DNA from: G965276765 sp965276765
Lineage (GTDB): Bacteria; Actinomycetota; Acidimicrobiia; Acidimicrobiales; Palsa-688
Direction of reading: 5' to 3'
Length of the DNA: 64,000 nt
Assembly (NCBI GenBank): GCA_965276765.1
Contig: OZ255627.1
Location: forward strand, 1,178,001 to 1,242,000
The translations under genes were made by a program, and so were the position numbers. Shown here one piece after another: positions 49,928-58,097 of the stretch (positions within the stretch are counted from its first letter, which is position 1; every line of letters starts with the position of its first letter). The notes below the pieces were generated by a model. It searched no databases, was not told the origin of the DNA, and saw nothing but the letters and a program-made list of their open reading frames with translations.

Positions 49928-50054
49928 GCCTCGAAGCGGCGAGGCGTTTCCCCATTGTTCATGGGGCACCAGACGGTGGGCCGATTGCCGCGGCACGGGC
50001 GCCGCCGCCCCGTAGGGTCGGGGGGCATACCGGTCTCAACGGAGGCCGGCGCCC
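49928..50054 (+). ncRNA. Candidate structured 5' leader of the PIN-PhoH gene
   Basis: Four potential stems in 127 nt: GCCTCG/CGAGGC (49928-49945), CCCCAT/ATGGGG (49950-49966), a closing stem GGGCGCCG (49997-50004) with CGGCGCCC (50047-50054), and inside it CCCCG/CGGGG (50008-50023). The ribosome site GGAGG (50041-50045) lies inside the closing stem, about 18 nt before GTG 50064, so folding could hide it. I do not recognise a known riboswitch class. GC-rich DNA makes chance stems common, hence modest confidence. Confidence 0.4.
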
Positions 50055-50063
50055 AGTAACCAT

Positions 50064-51485
50064 GTGAGGCTGCCCGTGAGCTTGGCCGAGGTTTCCGCTG
50101 CCCGTTCCGGAGAGGAGGCAGCGACCGGGTCGGCCGCCGCGGTCCTCTCCACCACCGTCGTGCTCGACACCAGCGTCCTGCTGGCCGACCCGGAGTCGAT
50201 CTTCGCCTTCGGGGAGGCTCATGTCGTGCTCCCCCTCAAGGTGATCGAGGAGCTCGACAACCACAAGGGTCGGATGGACGAGGTGGGGCGAGCGGCGAGG
50301 ACGGTGGCGCGCCTCCTCGAGGAGCTCAGGGCGGCGTCGCCAGGCAAGGACCTCAAGGCCCCGACGCCCCTCGCCGGCGGCGGCACGATCCGCGTGGTGA
50401 TCAACGGCCTCAAGCTCGACCGGGTCCGCCAGCTCGGCTTGGATGTCGACAAGGCCGACAACCGGATCCTCGCCGCCGCTCTCGGCATCGACCCACCGGT
50501 CACCCTGGTGTCCGCCGACGTCAACCTGCGGCTCAAGGCGGCATCGGTCGGGCTCAACGCCGAGGAGTACCGCCAGGTCAGGTCCAACTTCCACACCGAG
50601 GCCGACCCCGGTTGGGCGTCACTCGACGTGTCGTCCCGTCTGGTCGACGACGTCTTCGACGCCGGCGGCCGAGGCGTCGCCGACGACGACCTGGCCGGCT
50701 CCGACCGGGAGGCCATCGCCGCCTTGCGGGTCAACGAGTTCGCCGTGCTGAACGCCGGCCAGCAGTCCGCCCTGGTGCGCCGCCACCACGGCCGGGTACG
50801 GGTGCTGGCGCGCCACACCGAGGCCTGGGGGTTGCGGCCGCGCTCCAAGGAGCAGCGCTTCGCCCTCGATCTCCTGATGGACCCGGCGGTGCCGATCGTC
50901 GGGCTCTCGGGGCGAGCCGGCACCGGCAAGACGATCCTCGCCATCGCCGCCGCCCTCGAGCAGACCTTCGAGCCAGGCGACGCCCACCATTACGACCGCG
51001 TCATGATCATCCGCCCGCTCGTCGCCGTGGGCCGCCAGGACATCGGGTTCCTCCCTGGCGACAAGAACGAGAAGCTCGAACCGTGGTTTGCGACCGTCGA
51101 GGACACCATGGCCGCACTGAGAGACGACCTCGACCACAGCAAGGCTCGAGCCACCCTCGAGGGTTGGGTCGAACAGGGGACGCTTTCGATGGAGGCGGTG
51201 ACGTTTCTCAGGGGGCGCTCACTGCAGCGGACGTTCATCATCGTCGACGAGGCCCAAAACCTCGAGCCGTTGACGCTCAAGACCATCCTGACCAGGTTGG
51301 GGTCGGGCTCGAAGGTCGCCCTCGTCGGGGACGTGTCCCAGATCGACAGCCCGTTCGTCTCCGAGCGCACCTCGGCGCTCAGCATCCTGGCCGATCGCTT
51401 CTCGGGCCAGGAGCTGTTCGGCCACCTCGTGCTCACCCAGGGGGAGCGTTCGCCGGTCGCCGACCTGGCCGCCGAGCTCCTCTGA
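50064..51485 (+). CDS. PIN-PhoH family ribonuclease/helicase-type ATPase
   Basis: A 473-aa fusion: an N-terminal PIN nuclease domain (VVLDTSVLLADPESI with catalytic-type D35, KVIEELDNHKG, KADNRILAAAL, LVSADVNLRLKA) at 30-170 and a C-terminal PhoH ATPase (LSGRAGTGKTILAIAAALEQ, Walker A at 283-290; MIIRPLVAVGRQDIGFLPGD; Walker B IIVDEAQNLEP; LVGDVSQIDSP). Mycobacterial PhoH2 of this layout unwinds and cuts RNA. GTG 50064 or GTG 50076 may be the start. Its 3' end overlaps tag by 53 nt tail to tail. Confidence 0.93.
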   Translation: MRLPVSLAEVSAARSGEEAATGSAAAVLSTTVVLDTSVLLADPESIFAFGEAHVVLPLKVIEELDNHKGRMDEVGRAARTVARLLEELRAASPGKDLKAPTPLAGGGTIRVVINGLKLDRVRQLGLDVDKADNRILAAALGIDPPVTLVSADVNLRLKAASVGLNAEEYRQVRSNFHTEADPGWASLDVSSRLVDDVFDAGGRGVADDDLAGSDREAIAALRVNEFAVLNAGQQSALVRRHHGRVRVLARHTEAWGLRPRSKEQRFALDLLMDPAVPIVGLSGRAGTGKTILAIAAALEQTFEPGDAHHYDRVMIIRPLVAVGRQDIGFLPGDKNEKLEPWFATVEDTMAALRDDLDHSKARATLEGWVEQGTLSMEAVTFLRGRSLQRTFIIVDEAQNLEPLTLKTILTRLGSGSKVALVGDVSQIDSPFVSERTSALSILADRFSGQELFGHLVLTQGERSPVADLAAELL

Positions 51486-52134
51486 GCGCGCCGGGCTCAG
51501 CCGGACCGGGGGCGTCAGGGCCGACACCGGCAGGGCCGGGCTCGGGGTACAGGCCGGAGCAGCCTCGCCGGTGACAGCCCACCAGGTGGGCGTCGATCAT
51601 GCCGATCGCTTCCATGAGGGCGTGGGCCGTGGTCGGACCGACGAAGCGAAACCCCCGGCCCCGCAGGTCGGCGGCGAGGGCCTTGGAGCCAGGGGACACC
51701 GATGGGACGTCGTCGACGGTCTCGGGGCGCGGCGTCAGCTCCGGGCGATGCGACCAGATGAGCCGGTCCAGTCCGCCGTCGGCCCTGAGGGCGATCACGG
51801 CGCCGGCGTTGGTGCGTGCCGCCTCGATCTTGGCCCGGTTGCGGACGATGGCGGCGTTGCCGAGGAGCCGCGCCACGACGGCGTCGCCGTACCCGGCGAC
51901 GGCATCGGGATCGAACCCGTCGAACGCGGCTCTGAACGCCGGCCGCTTGGCCAGGATCGTCAGCCAGCTCAGCCCGGATTGGAAGGCCTCGAGGGTGATC
52001 CGTTCGTAGAGCCCTCGCTCGTCGTGGACCGGGAGACCCCACTCGGTGTCGTGGTAGGCGAGGTTGAGCGGATGGCCCGTCGCCCACGGGCAGCGGGCGA
52101 CGCCCTCGCCGTCGATGACCACCCCTGACGCCAC
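51433..52134 (-). CDS. tag: DNA-3-methyladenine glycosylase I
   Basis: A protein of about 233 aa, GTG 52134 (or 52122). It has the Tag zinc ligands: Cys in GVARCPWAT, His in AYHDTEWGLPVHDERGLYER, and the C-terminal H-LVG-C in IDAHLVGCHRRG. QSGLSWLTILAKRPAFRAAF and RFVGPTTAHALMEAIGM complete the family pattern. It removes 3-methyladenine from alkylated DNA. A Pro/Gly/Arg tail of some 35 residues overlaps the phoH end and is probably not part of the fold. Tightly divergent from the GGDEF gene. Confidence 0.93.
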   Translation of the reverse strand: MASGVVIDGEGVARCPWATGHPLNLAYHDTEWGLPVHDERGLYERITLEAFQSGLSWLTILAKRPAFRAAFDGFDPDAVAGYGDAVVARLLGNAAIVRNRAKIEAARTNAGAVIALRADGGLDRLIWSHRPELTPRPETVDDVPSVSPGSKALAADLRGRGFRFVGPTTAHALMEAIGMIDAHLVGCHRRGCSGLYPEPGPAGVGPDAPGPAEPGALRGARRPGRRPANAPPG

Positions 52135-52156
52135 GGGCGCCGATGCTAGTTTTGCG

Positions 52157-53659
52157 ATGCCGGCGGACGCTCCACCTTCGTTCGAATGGACCGTGAGTAT
52201 GCCAAGCAACCAAGCCGACCAGCCCGCCGTCGTACTTGAGACCGTCGGACGAGAGACCGCGGACCGGCCGGATGGCTTGACGCGCACCATCAAGGCGCTG
52301 ATCACCGGTACCACCCATCTGATCGGGCTGGTTGAAGTCGACGGCACCGTCGCCTACACGAGCCCTTCGGTCACCCGCCTGCTCGGCTACCCGCCCGACG
52401 GCCTCGTGGGATCCAACGTGATCTCGCTGCTCCATCCCGAGGACCAGGGGATGGCGCTCTCGATGCTCGGGCACTTCGCAGGAAACGCCATCAAGCCTGC
52501 GGGCACCTGGGACGACACCGACGTGGCCGGCGAATACCGGCTGCGCCACGCCGACGGACGATGGGTACCGTTCGAGGTCCTCGGTAACGACTTCCTCGCC
52601 GACCCCGAGATCGGCGGCCTGCTCGTCATCGCCCGAGAGGTCGTGGCGCGCCGGGCCCTCTACGACGCCCTCAGCGCCCTGGCCCACGACGACGAGGGCA
52701 CCGATGCGCTCTTCAAGCTCGTGGAGTACATCGACCTCCGCATTCCCGGCATCATGGGCGCCATCTTGATCGCAGGACCGGAAGGGGACTGGGTCACCGA
52801 CCTCGTTCCCGCCACCCTGCGCACGCCGGAGGGCCCCTGGCAGTCGGTCATCGCCACCGGCGAGAGCATGATCATCGGCGACATCGAGGCGCCCGACGCC
52901 CCCATCGATGAACCGCTGCGCACCGACGCTGTAGCGCTCGGACTCAAGGCCTGCTGGTGCGTTCCCCTGCCGATCCGACGGCTGGAGGTCTACAGCCCGG
53001 CGGCGGGAGGTACGCAGGACACGGCCGTCGTCGGCTGCCTCGTCGTCTGGTCGATGCAGCATCGAGAGCCGCTGACCGGTCACCTCGGGGTCGCCGAACG
53101 GGTCAGCGGCCTCGCCGACGTGGCCCTGCGCCGCCGACTCACTACCAGGGAGCTGCGGCGCCAGGTCGTCCACGACCAGGTGACCGGCGCGTTGAGCCGG
53201 GTCGGCTTCGACGGGCTCTCCACCGCCGAGGACAGTGAATCGGGGATCCTCGTGGTGATCGATCTCGACGACTTCAAGATGGTCAACGACCGCCACGGTC
53301 ATCCGATCGGCGACGAGGTCCTCCGGATCACCGCCGAGCGGATCCAGTCGCTGCTCCGGCCCGACGACTTCCTCGGACGCCTCGGTGGCGACGAGTTCGT
53401 CCTCCACATCGCCGGCACCGACCTCGAGGACGCCAAGACCGTCGCCGACCGGATCATCGCTTCGCTCGAGACGCCGCTCAGCATCGGCGGGGTGGCCGTG
53501 CATGTGCGGGCCAGCCTCGGGCTGGCCCCCTTCGACCCGGCGCTGACCTACCGCCAGCTGATCGCAAGGGCCGACACGGCGATGTACGAGGCGAAGCGGG
53601 CCGGCAAGGGACAGTGGCGTGTCTGGAGCGAGGTCACATCATCGGGCGGGACGACGTGA
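52157..53659 (+). CDS. PAS-GAF-like-GGDEF diguanylate cyclase
   Basis: A 500-aa protein, ATG 52157 (ATG 52199 also possible). PAS domain at about 40-165 (HLIGLVEVDGTVAYTSPSVT then RLLGYPPDGLVG), a GAF-like region at about 180-330 (IPGIMGAILIAGPEGDWVTD), then a GGDEF domain with DFKMVNDRHGHPIGDEVLRI and an intact LGGDEF near residue 408. An RPDD I-site precedes it by five residues, so product inhibition by c-di-GMP is likely. No EAL domain. Its stop overlaps the acetamidase start by 4 nt. Confidence 0.93.
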   Translation: MPADAPPSFEWTVSMPSNQADQPAVVLETVGRETADRPDGLTRTIKALITGTTHLIGLVEVDGTVAYTSPSVTRLLGYPPDGLVGSNVISLLHPEDQGMALSMLGHFAGNAIKPAGTWDDTDVAGEYRLRHADGRWVPFEVLGNDFLADPEIGGLLVIAREVVARRALYDALSALAHDDEGTDALFKLVEYIDLRIPGIMGAILIAGPEGDWVTDLVPATLRTPEGPWQSVIATGESMIIGDIEAPDAPIDEPLRTDAVALGLKACWCVPLPIRRLEVYSPAAGGTQDTAVVGCLVVWSMQHREPLTGHLGVAERVSGLADVALRRRLTTRELRRQVVHDQVTGALSRVGFDGLSTAEDSESGILVVIDLDDFKMVNDRHGHPIGDEVLRITAERIQSLLRPDDFLGRLGGDEFVLHIAGTDLEDAKTVADRIIASLETPLSIGGVAVHVRASLGLAPFDPALTYRQLIARADTAMYEAKRAGKGQWRVWSEVTSSGGTT

Positions 53660-54789
53660 CCGGCGGACCTGCGGACACGCTCGACGTCTTCTCGTTCAAC
53701 CCGCCTCCCGAACGACTGGTCTATACCTTCGGCGGTGTCGAAGCCGCCCTGCGGGTCGCGCCCGGCGCCATCCTCGACGTGTTCACCGAGGACTGCTTCG
53801 CCGGGCGCATCCGGGGGATCCACGACCTGCCGAGCACGTCGATCGAGGCCCCGTTCCTCAATCCGCAGACGGGTCCGTTCCACATCGAAGGGGCCGAGCC
53901 CGGCGACACCATCGCCGTGCACTTCATCGATATCCAGCCGGCACGCGACTGGGCCGTGAGCACCACGGTCCCGCTCTTCGGCGCCCTCACCTCCACGGCG
54001 TACACGCCGACGCTTCAGGCGCCGCTGCCAGAGAAGACGTGGCTCTACACCGTCGACCGTGACCTGGCCACGGTGACATTCCATGCCCTCGACTCCGACG
54101 TGACCGTCGACCTGCCCCTGACGCCGTTCCACGGCACCGTCGGCGTCGCCCCGAAGGCGTTCGAGGTCCGCAACACCCTCGTCCCCGAGGCGTTCGGCGG
54201 CAACATGGACACGCCGGAGATGCGAGCGGGCACGACGCTCTACCTCGGCGTGAACGTGCCGGGCGCCCAGCTGTGCCTCGGCGACGGCCACTACACCATG
54301 GGCGATGGCGAGGCGTGCGGGGTGGCGGTAGAGGGCGCGATGAACACGGTCTTCACCGTCGAGGTCATCAAGGGCGTCTACTGCGCCTGGCCCCGGCTGG
54401 AGGACGACGAGTTCCTGATGGTCGCCGGCTCGTGGCGTCCGCTCGACGACGCCTTCCGCATCGCCCACACGGAGATGGTTCACTGGGTAGCAGGTGACAC
54501 CGGGCTCTCGCTCATGGACGCCTACCAGCTCGTCTCCCAGACGGCCAGGACACCGATCGCCAACATGTGTGACACCAACTACACCGTGCTCGCCAAGGTC
54601 CCCAAGCGCTATCTGCCCAAGGACACACCGTGGATGGCCGACGCCCACGGGCTGATGCGGGGGCGGGCGCGTGCCTATCGGGCGAGCCGAGCCGGCGCAG
54701 GCACCCCGGCCGGCGCAGGCACCCCGGCCGGCACAGGCACCCCGGCCGGCGCAGGCGGCAACCCGGCCGGCGGCGGGCCCGAGACGTGA
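53656..54789 (+). CDS. Acetamidase/formamidase family protein
   Basis: A 377-aa protein, GTG 53656. It has GPFHIEGAEPGDTIAVHFID, FGGNMDTPEMRAGTTLYLGV and LGDGHYTMGDGEACGVAVEG, the metal and active-site core of FmdA/AmdA amidohydrolases that release ammonia from formamide or acetamide. The C-terminal 35 residues are AGAGTPAG repeats encoded by an 18-nt array. Translation is coupled to a diguanylate cyclase, an unusual partner. Confidence 0.9.
   Translation: MTGGPADTLDVFSFNPPPERLVYTFGGVEAALRVAPGAILDVFTEDCFAGRIRGIHDLPSTSIEAPFLNPQTGPFHIEGAEPGDTIAVHFIDIQPARDWAVSTTVPLFGALTSTAYTPTLQAPLPEKTWLYTVDRDLATVTFHALDSDVTVDLPLTPFHGTVGVAPKAFEVRNTLVPEAFGGNMDTPEMRAGTTLYLGVNVPGAQLCLGDGHYTMGDGEACGVAVEGAMNTVFTVEVIKGVYCAWPRLEDDEFLMVAGSWRPLDDAFRIAHTEMVHWVAGDTGLSLMDAYQLVSQTARTPIANMCDTNYTVLAKVPKRYLPKDTPWMADAHGLMRGRARAYRASRAGAGTPAGAGTPAGTGTPAGAGGNPAGGGPET
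54691..54765. repeat. 18-nt tandem repeat x4 at the acetamidase 3' end
   Basis: GCCGGCGCAGGCACCCCG, three near-perfect copies and a 21-nt variant, in frame, ending 24 nt before the stop. Confidence 0.95.
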
Positions 54790-54844
54790 ACGGCCCCATC
54801 CGGCCGTCCCGCAGAAGGCGCAACCGCTCGTGAGGCCGGGGCGA

Positions 54845-55756
54845 ATGACTCGTCTGGCGGTGGGCTTGATGCTGGTGGCGACGCTCGCCGTCGCCGGCTG
54901 TGGCGCCGCGACCCATCATGCCGCCGCCGGCCCGACACGTCCCAACCCGACACGTCCCAACCCGACGGCCCCCAACCCGACGGCCCCCGACCCGACGGCC
55001 GCGACGAACCCGCCAGCACCGAGGACGCCCGCGCCCCGCCACCACCGCGTGGACACGAAGGCGTCACGGCACGAGCACACGGTGCGCGCCGACCGCAGGC
55101 ACGATCGGGCCGACGCCGGGCTGCCAGCCACTACCGCCGTCGTGACGCCGCTCGCCTCGAGCGGGGCGGCGACCTATGGCGCGCCGGGCGGGGCTCGGGT
55201 CGGGCTCCTGGGGCCGAGCACCGACGGCAGCCAGACGTGGGCACCTGTCGAGCAGACGGCGCGCGGCTACGACCGGGTGGAGCTGCTCGGGCCGCCCAAC
55301 GGTGTCACCGCCTGGGTGAAGGCGACGTCGGTGCGGAAGGCGACCGTCAGGTGGGCCGTCGTCGTGTCCCTGTCGAAGCGGGAGCTGACCGTATTCCACT
55401 CGGGCCGATCGGTCGGTTCGTGGCCGGTGGCCGTCGGGGCGCCAGCTACGCCCACGCCGACGGGTAGGACGTTCGTCGCCGGCAATGTCGCCGCCGTCGG
55501 GGTCAACGCCGTCGAGGCGCCACTGATCCGCCCCCTGGCCATGCACACCACCTCCAAGCTCGCCCTGGCCGAGTTCCCCGCTCCGACGCCCGGCGGGCAG
55601 GCCGGCGTCATCGCCATCCACGGCTGGGAGAGCCTCGTCTCCGACCCTTCCATCTTCGGTCAGGCCATCAGCCACGGCTGCGTCCGGGTGCCGGCCCCCG
55701 GCATGGCCGTGATGGCCAAGGTCCCCGACGGGACGCCGGTGCTCGTCGACCGATGA
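54845..55756 (+). CDS. Lipoprotein L,D-transpeptidase (YkuD domain)
   Basis: A 303-aa secreted lipoprotein: lipobox LAVAGC, a TRPNP/TAPNP repeat linker (residues about 30-52), an SH3-like region and a C-terminal YkuD domain with IHGWES and the catalytic ISHGCVRV (C279). It makes 3-3 cross-links in peptidoglycan or attaches proteins, common in actinobacteria. ATG 54845 places the signal peptide right at the start; GTG 54830 would add five residues. Confidence 0.92.
   Translation: MTRLAVGLMLVATLAVAGCGAATHHAAAGPTRPNPTRPNPTAPNPTAPDPTAATNPPAPRTPAPRHHRVDTKASRHEHTVRADRRHDRADAGLPATTAVVTPLASSGAATYGAPGGARVGLLGPSTDGSQTWAPVEQTARGYDRVELLGPPNGVTAWVKATSVRKATVRWAVVVSLSKRELTVFHSGRSVGSWPVAVGAPATPTPTGRTFVAGNVAAVGVNAVEAPLIRPLAMHTTSKLALAEFPAPTPGGQAGVIAIHGWESLVSDPSIFGQAISHGCVRVPAPGMAVMAKVPDGTPVLVDR
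54931..55005. repeat. 15-nt tandem repeat x5 encoding the transpeptidase linker
   Basis: CCCGACACGTCCCAA twice, then three diverged CCCGACGGCCCCCAA-type copies, in frame right after the lipobox. Confidence 0.95.
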
Positions 55757-55787
55757 CGCCGCCGGCGCTCGACCGACCGCCCCTCCC

Positions 55788-56270
55788 GTGACCGACGACC
55801 GACCGCCCGTCCCGCCCTTCGACGAGGCCGGTGCCCGCCAGAAGGTGCAGGCCGCCGAGGACGCGTGGAACACGTGCGATCCCGTGCGGGTCGCCGGCGC
55901 CTACACGGTCGACTCGGTGTGGCGGAACCGTTCGGAGTTCCTCCACGGACGCGAGGAGATCGTCGCCTTCCTCACGCGCAAGTGGGAACGCGAGCTGGAC
56001 TACGCACTGCGCAAGAGCCTGTGGGCCTTCGGGTCCGACCGCATCGCGGTGCGGTTCCAATACGAGTGGCGCGACGAGGCCGGGCAGTGGTGGCGCAGCT
56101 ACGGCAACGAGAACTGGGAGTTCGACACCCACGGCTACATGCGCCGGCGGGAGGCGAGCATCAACGACGTCGCCATTCTCCCCGAAGACAGGCGCATCCT
56201 CGGTCCCAGACCGGCCGGCGAGCGGGAGACCGCCACACGCGACGGCGACCGGGTCATCCCGCTCGAATAG
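55788..56270 (+). CDS. NTF2-like (DUF1348/YesE) protein
   Basis: A 160-aa protein, GTG 55788: AEDAWNTCDPVRVAGAYTVD, SVWRNRSEFLHGREEIVAFL, RKSLWAFGSDRIAVRFQYEW and NENWEFDTHGYMRRREASIN. This is the SnoaL/NTF2-like DUF1348 family, a small cone-shaped fold with an internal pocket. No catalytic role established. It starts 31 nt after the transpeptidase and converges with the MFS gene 6 nt away. Confidence 0.9.
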   Translation: MTDDRPPVPPFDEAGARQKVQAAEDAWNTCDPVRVAGAYTVDSVWRNRSEFLHGREEIVAFLTRKWERELDYALRKSLWAFGSDRIAVRFQYEWRDEAGQWWRSYGNENWEFDTHGYMRRREASINDVAILPEDRRILGPRPAGERETATRDGDRVIPLE

Positions 56271-56276
56271 CTGCGT

Positions 56277-57842
56277 TCAGCGGGCCGCCTCGACGGCCAC
56301 GTTGACGTCCTCCGCCTCGCCGACCCCGCCGCGCAGGGCGCCGACGGTCAGGAAGGCGGCGACGAGGGCGGCCACACCGCAGACGATGTAGCCGAGCGAG
56401 TAGGCGTGGCCGAGGGCGTCGAAGGCGATCTTCTGCACGGCGGCACCCCCCGGCTTGGCCGGCGAGTTCAGCCCGAGCGGTCCGGCCGCCTTGAGCAGCG
56501 GGGCCGGGAGGGACGGCGCCTTGCGGGCGATCTCGTTGGCGGCACGGCTGAGGGCGATGGCGCCGATCACGGCGGGCCCGAGGGTGAAGCCGAAGTCGCG
56601 CAGCAGGCTGGTCGACCCGCTGGCCATGCCGGTCAGGTTGATGGGCACGGTGTTGACCGCCACGGCCGTCACCGATGAGACGCTGAGGGCGAAGCCGATG
56701 CCGACGAGCAGGAGCGGCGCGACGACGGCGGTGATGTCGCGGTTGGACACCGGGATGGTCGACGCCCACAGATCGCCGGCGGCGATGAAGGCGAAGCCGA
56801 CGCCGAGCACCCATCGGGGGTTGAAGCGTTCGAGCACCCGGGAGATCACGGGCTGGCCGACGAGGGTCACGGCGTTGAGCAGCACGAAGGCGATGGACGT
56901 CTTCAGGGGGGTGAACCCCTGAATCGAGCTCAGCCTGATGCTGGTGGTGTAGGCGGTACCGAGGTAGGCGAACATCCCGAACACCGTCACGACGGCGGTC
57001 ACCGCGAACGCCCGGTTCTTGAACAGCTCCAGTCTGAGGAGGGGCGCAGCGGAACGTTGCTCGACGCCGATGAAGGCGGCGAAGGCGATCACGGCCAGGA
57101 CAAACCCGCCGATCACCAGCGGGGCTCCCCAGCCGCTCGTGGGCCCTTGGATGACGGAGAAGAGGAGGGCGAAGAGGGCTACGGCGATGGTGATCTGGCC
57201 GGGGAAGTCGAGCGATCTCCCCGCAGGGGACCGTGAATCACGGGCGAGGAGTGCGGTCACGGTCACGCTGATCGCGGCCAGGACGACGACGGCGAGAAAC
57301 GACCAGCGCCACCCGGCGTTGACGTCGTTGCCCCAGTGGATCGTGCTCGTGAGGCCACCGAGGACGGGCGAGAGGAAGGCGCCTGTGGCCAGGGCGGCGG
57401 CCCAGATCGAGATGGCGCGGGCCCGCTGGCGCGGGGTGGTCGTGCCGGCGGCGACGAGGGCGAGGGTGGTCGGGAACAGGGCGGCGGCGCCGATGCCGGC
57501 CATGGCCTGGCCGGCCCACAGGAAGTACACGCCGTGAGTGAGGGCCGCGAAGAGTTCGCCGACCAGGATCAGCGCGCCTCCGATCAGTACTAGGCGCTTG
57601 CGCCCGAAGAGGTCGCCGACCACGCCGAAGCTGAGCTCCAGCAGGGTGATGGGCACGAGGAAGGCGTCGGAGATCCAGGTCAGCTGCGACGAGCTGGTGT
57701 GCAGGTCCTGTTGGAACAGGCCGTTGAGCACGGCGGGGATGGCCAGCCCGACCTGGGCCACGCAGACGCCGACGGCGGCGGCGATCAGGGTCCCTGTGGT
57801 CAGCCCGCTCGTGCTGCGGTCGCCTCGGGCGGTGACGGTCAT
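56277..57842 (-). CDS. MFS drug exporter, DHA2 (14-helix) type
   Basis: A 521-aa transporter, ATG 57842. LTWISDAFLVPITLLELSFG then VVGDLFGRKRLVLIGG (helix 1-2 and the GxLaDrxGrkxxl loop), AGIGAAALFPTTLALVAAGT (helix 4-5) and WRWSFLAVVVLAAISVTVTA. Exports lipophilic compounds by proton exchange. A perfect CTGTGCGCACAG palindrome lies 61-72 nt upstream of the start. No regulator gene is adjacent. Confidence 0.92.
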   Translation of the reverse strand: MTVTARGDRSTSGLTTGTLIAAAVGVCVAQVGLAIPAVLNGLFQQDLHTSSSQLTWISDAFLVPITLLELSFGVVGDLFGRKRLVLIGGALILVGELFAALTHGVYFLWAGQAMAGIGAAALFPTTLALVAAGTTTPRQRARAISIWAAALATGAFLSPVLGGLTSTIHWGNDVNAGWRWSFLAVVVLAAISVTVTALLARDSRSPAGRSLDFPGQITIAVALFALLFSVIQGPTSGWGAPLVIGGFVLAVIAFAAFIGVEQRSAAPLLRLELFKNRAFAVTAVVTVFGMFAYLGTAYTTSIRLSSIQGFTPLKTSIAFVLLNAVTLVGQPVISRVLERFNPRWVLGVGFAFIAAGDLWASTIPVSNRDITAVVAPLLLVGIGFALSVSSVTAVAVNTVPINLTGMASGSTSLLRDFGFTLGPAVIGAIALSRAANEIARKAPSLPAPLLKAAGPLGLNSPAKPGGAAVQKIAFDALGHAYSLGYIVCGVAALVAAFLTVGALRGGVGEAEDVNVAVEAAR

Positions 57843-57902
57843 GGATTGCCCCCCCTACACGTTTCGGCAACGAGCCCGAGCCAGCTCGCCCCTAGTCGTA
57901 CG

Positions 57903-57914
57903 CTGTGCGCACAG
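57903..57914. promoter_or_regulatory. Perfect 12-bp palindrome in the MFS/ftsH intergenic region
   Basis: CTGTGCGCACAG, followed by a related half site TGCGCAGAG at 57918-57926. Likely an operator for the exporter on the minus strand or the plus-strand ftsH. Confidence 0.5.
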
Positions 57915-58059
57915 TCATGCGCAGAGCGGTGAGACGATACCCGTTGACCCGAGGACGGTAAACCACCGGATCGTGCGGGCCCGCGAAACTAACCATGAAC
58001 AGATGGCCGGCGGGAGACCGCCTTGTCGGGCCGTTGGGGCAGGATGGTGCCTCACTTCA

Positions 58060-58089
58060 TCACGTCATCGACACTCACGTCGTCGACAG
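58060..58089. repeat. 15-nt tandem repeat x2 upstream of ftsH
   Basis: TCACGTCATCGACAC and TCACGTCGTCGACAG are adjacent, ending at the AGGAG ribosome site region of ftsH. Confidence 0.9.
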
Positions 58090-58097
58090 GAGCCCCG

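Noticed and set aside
49981..50060. Known c-di-AMP (ydaO) riboswitch upstream of phoH
   Set aside because: A few G-rich segments look similar but the conserved pseudoknot and sequence blocks are not evident; listed only as an unassigned structured leader.
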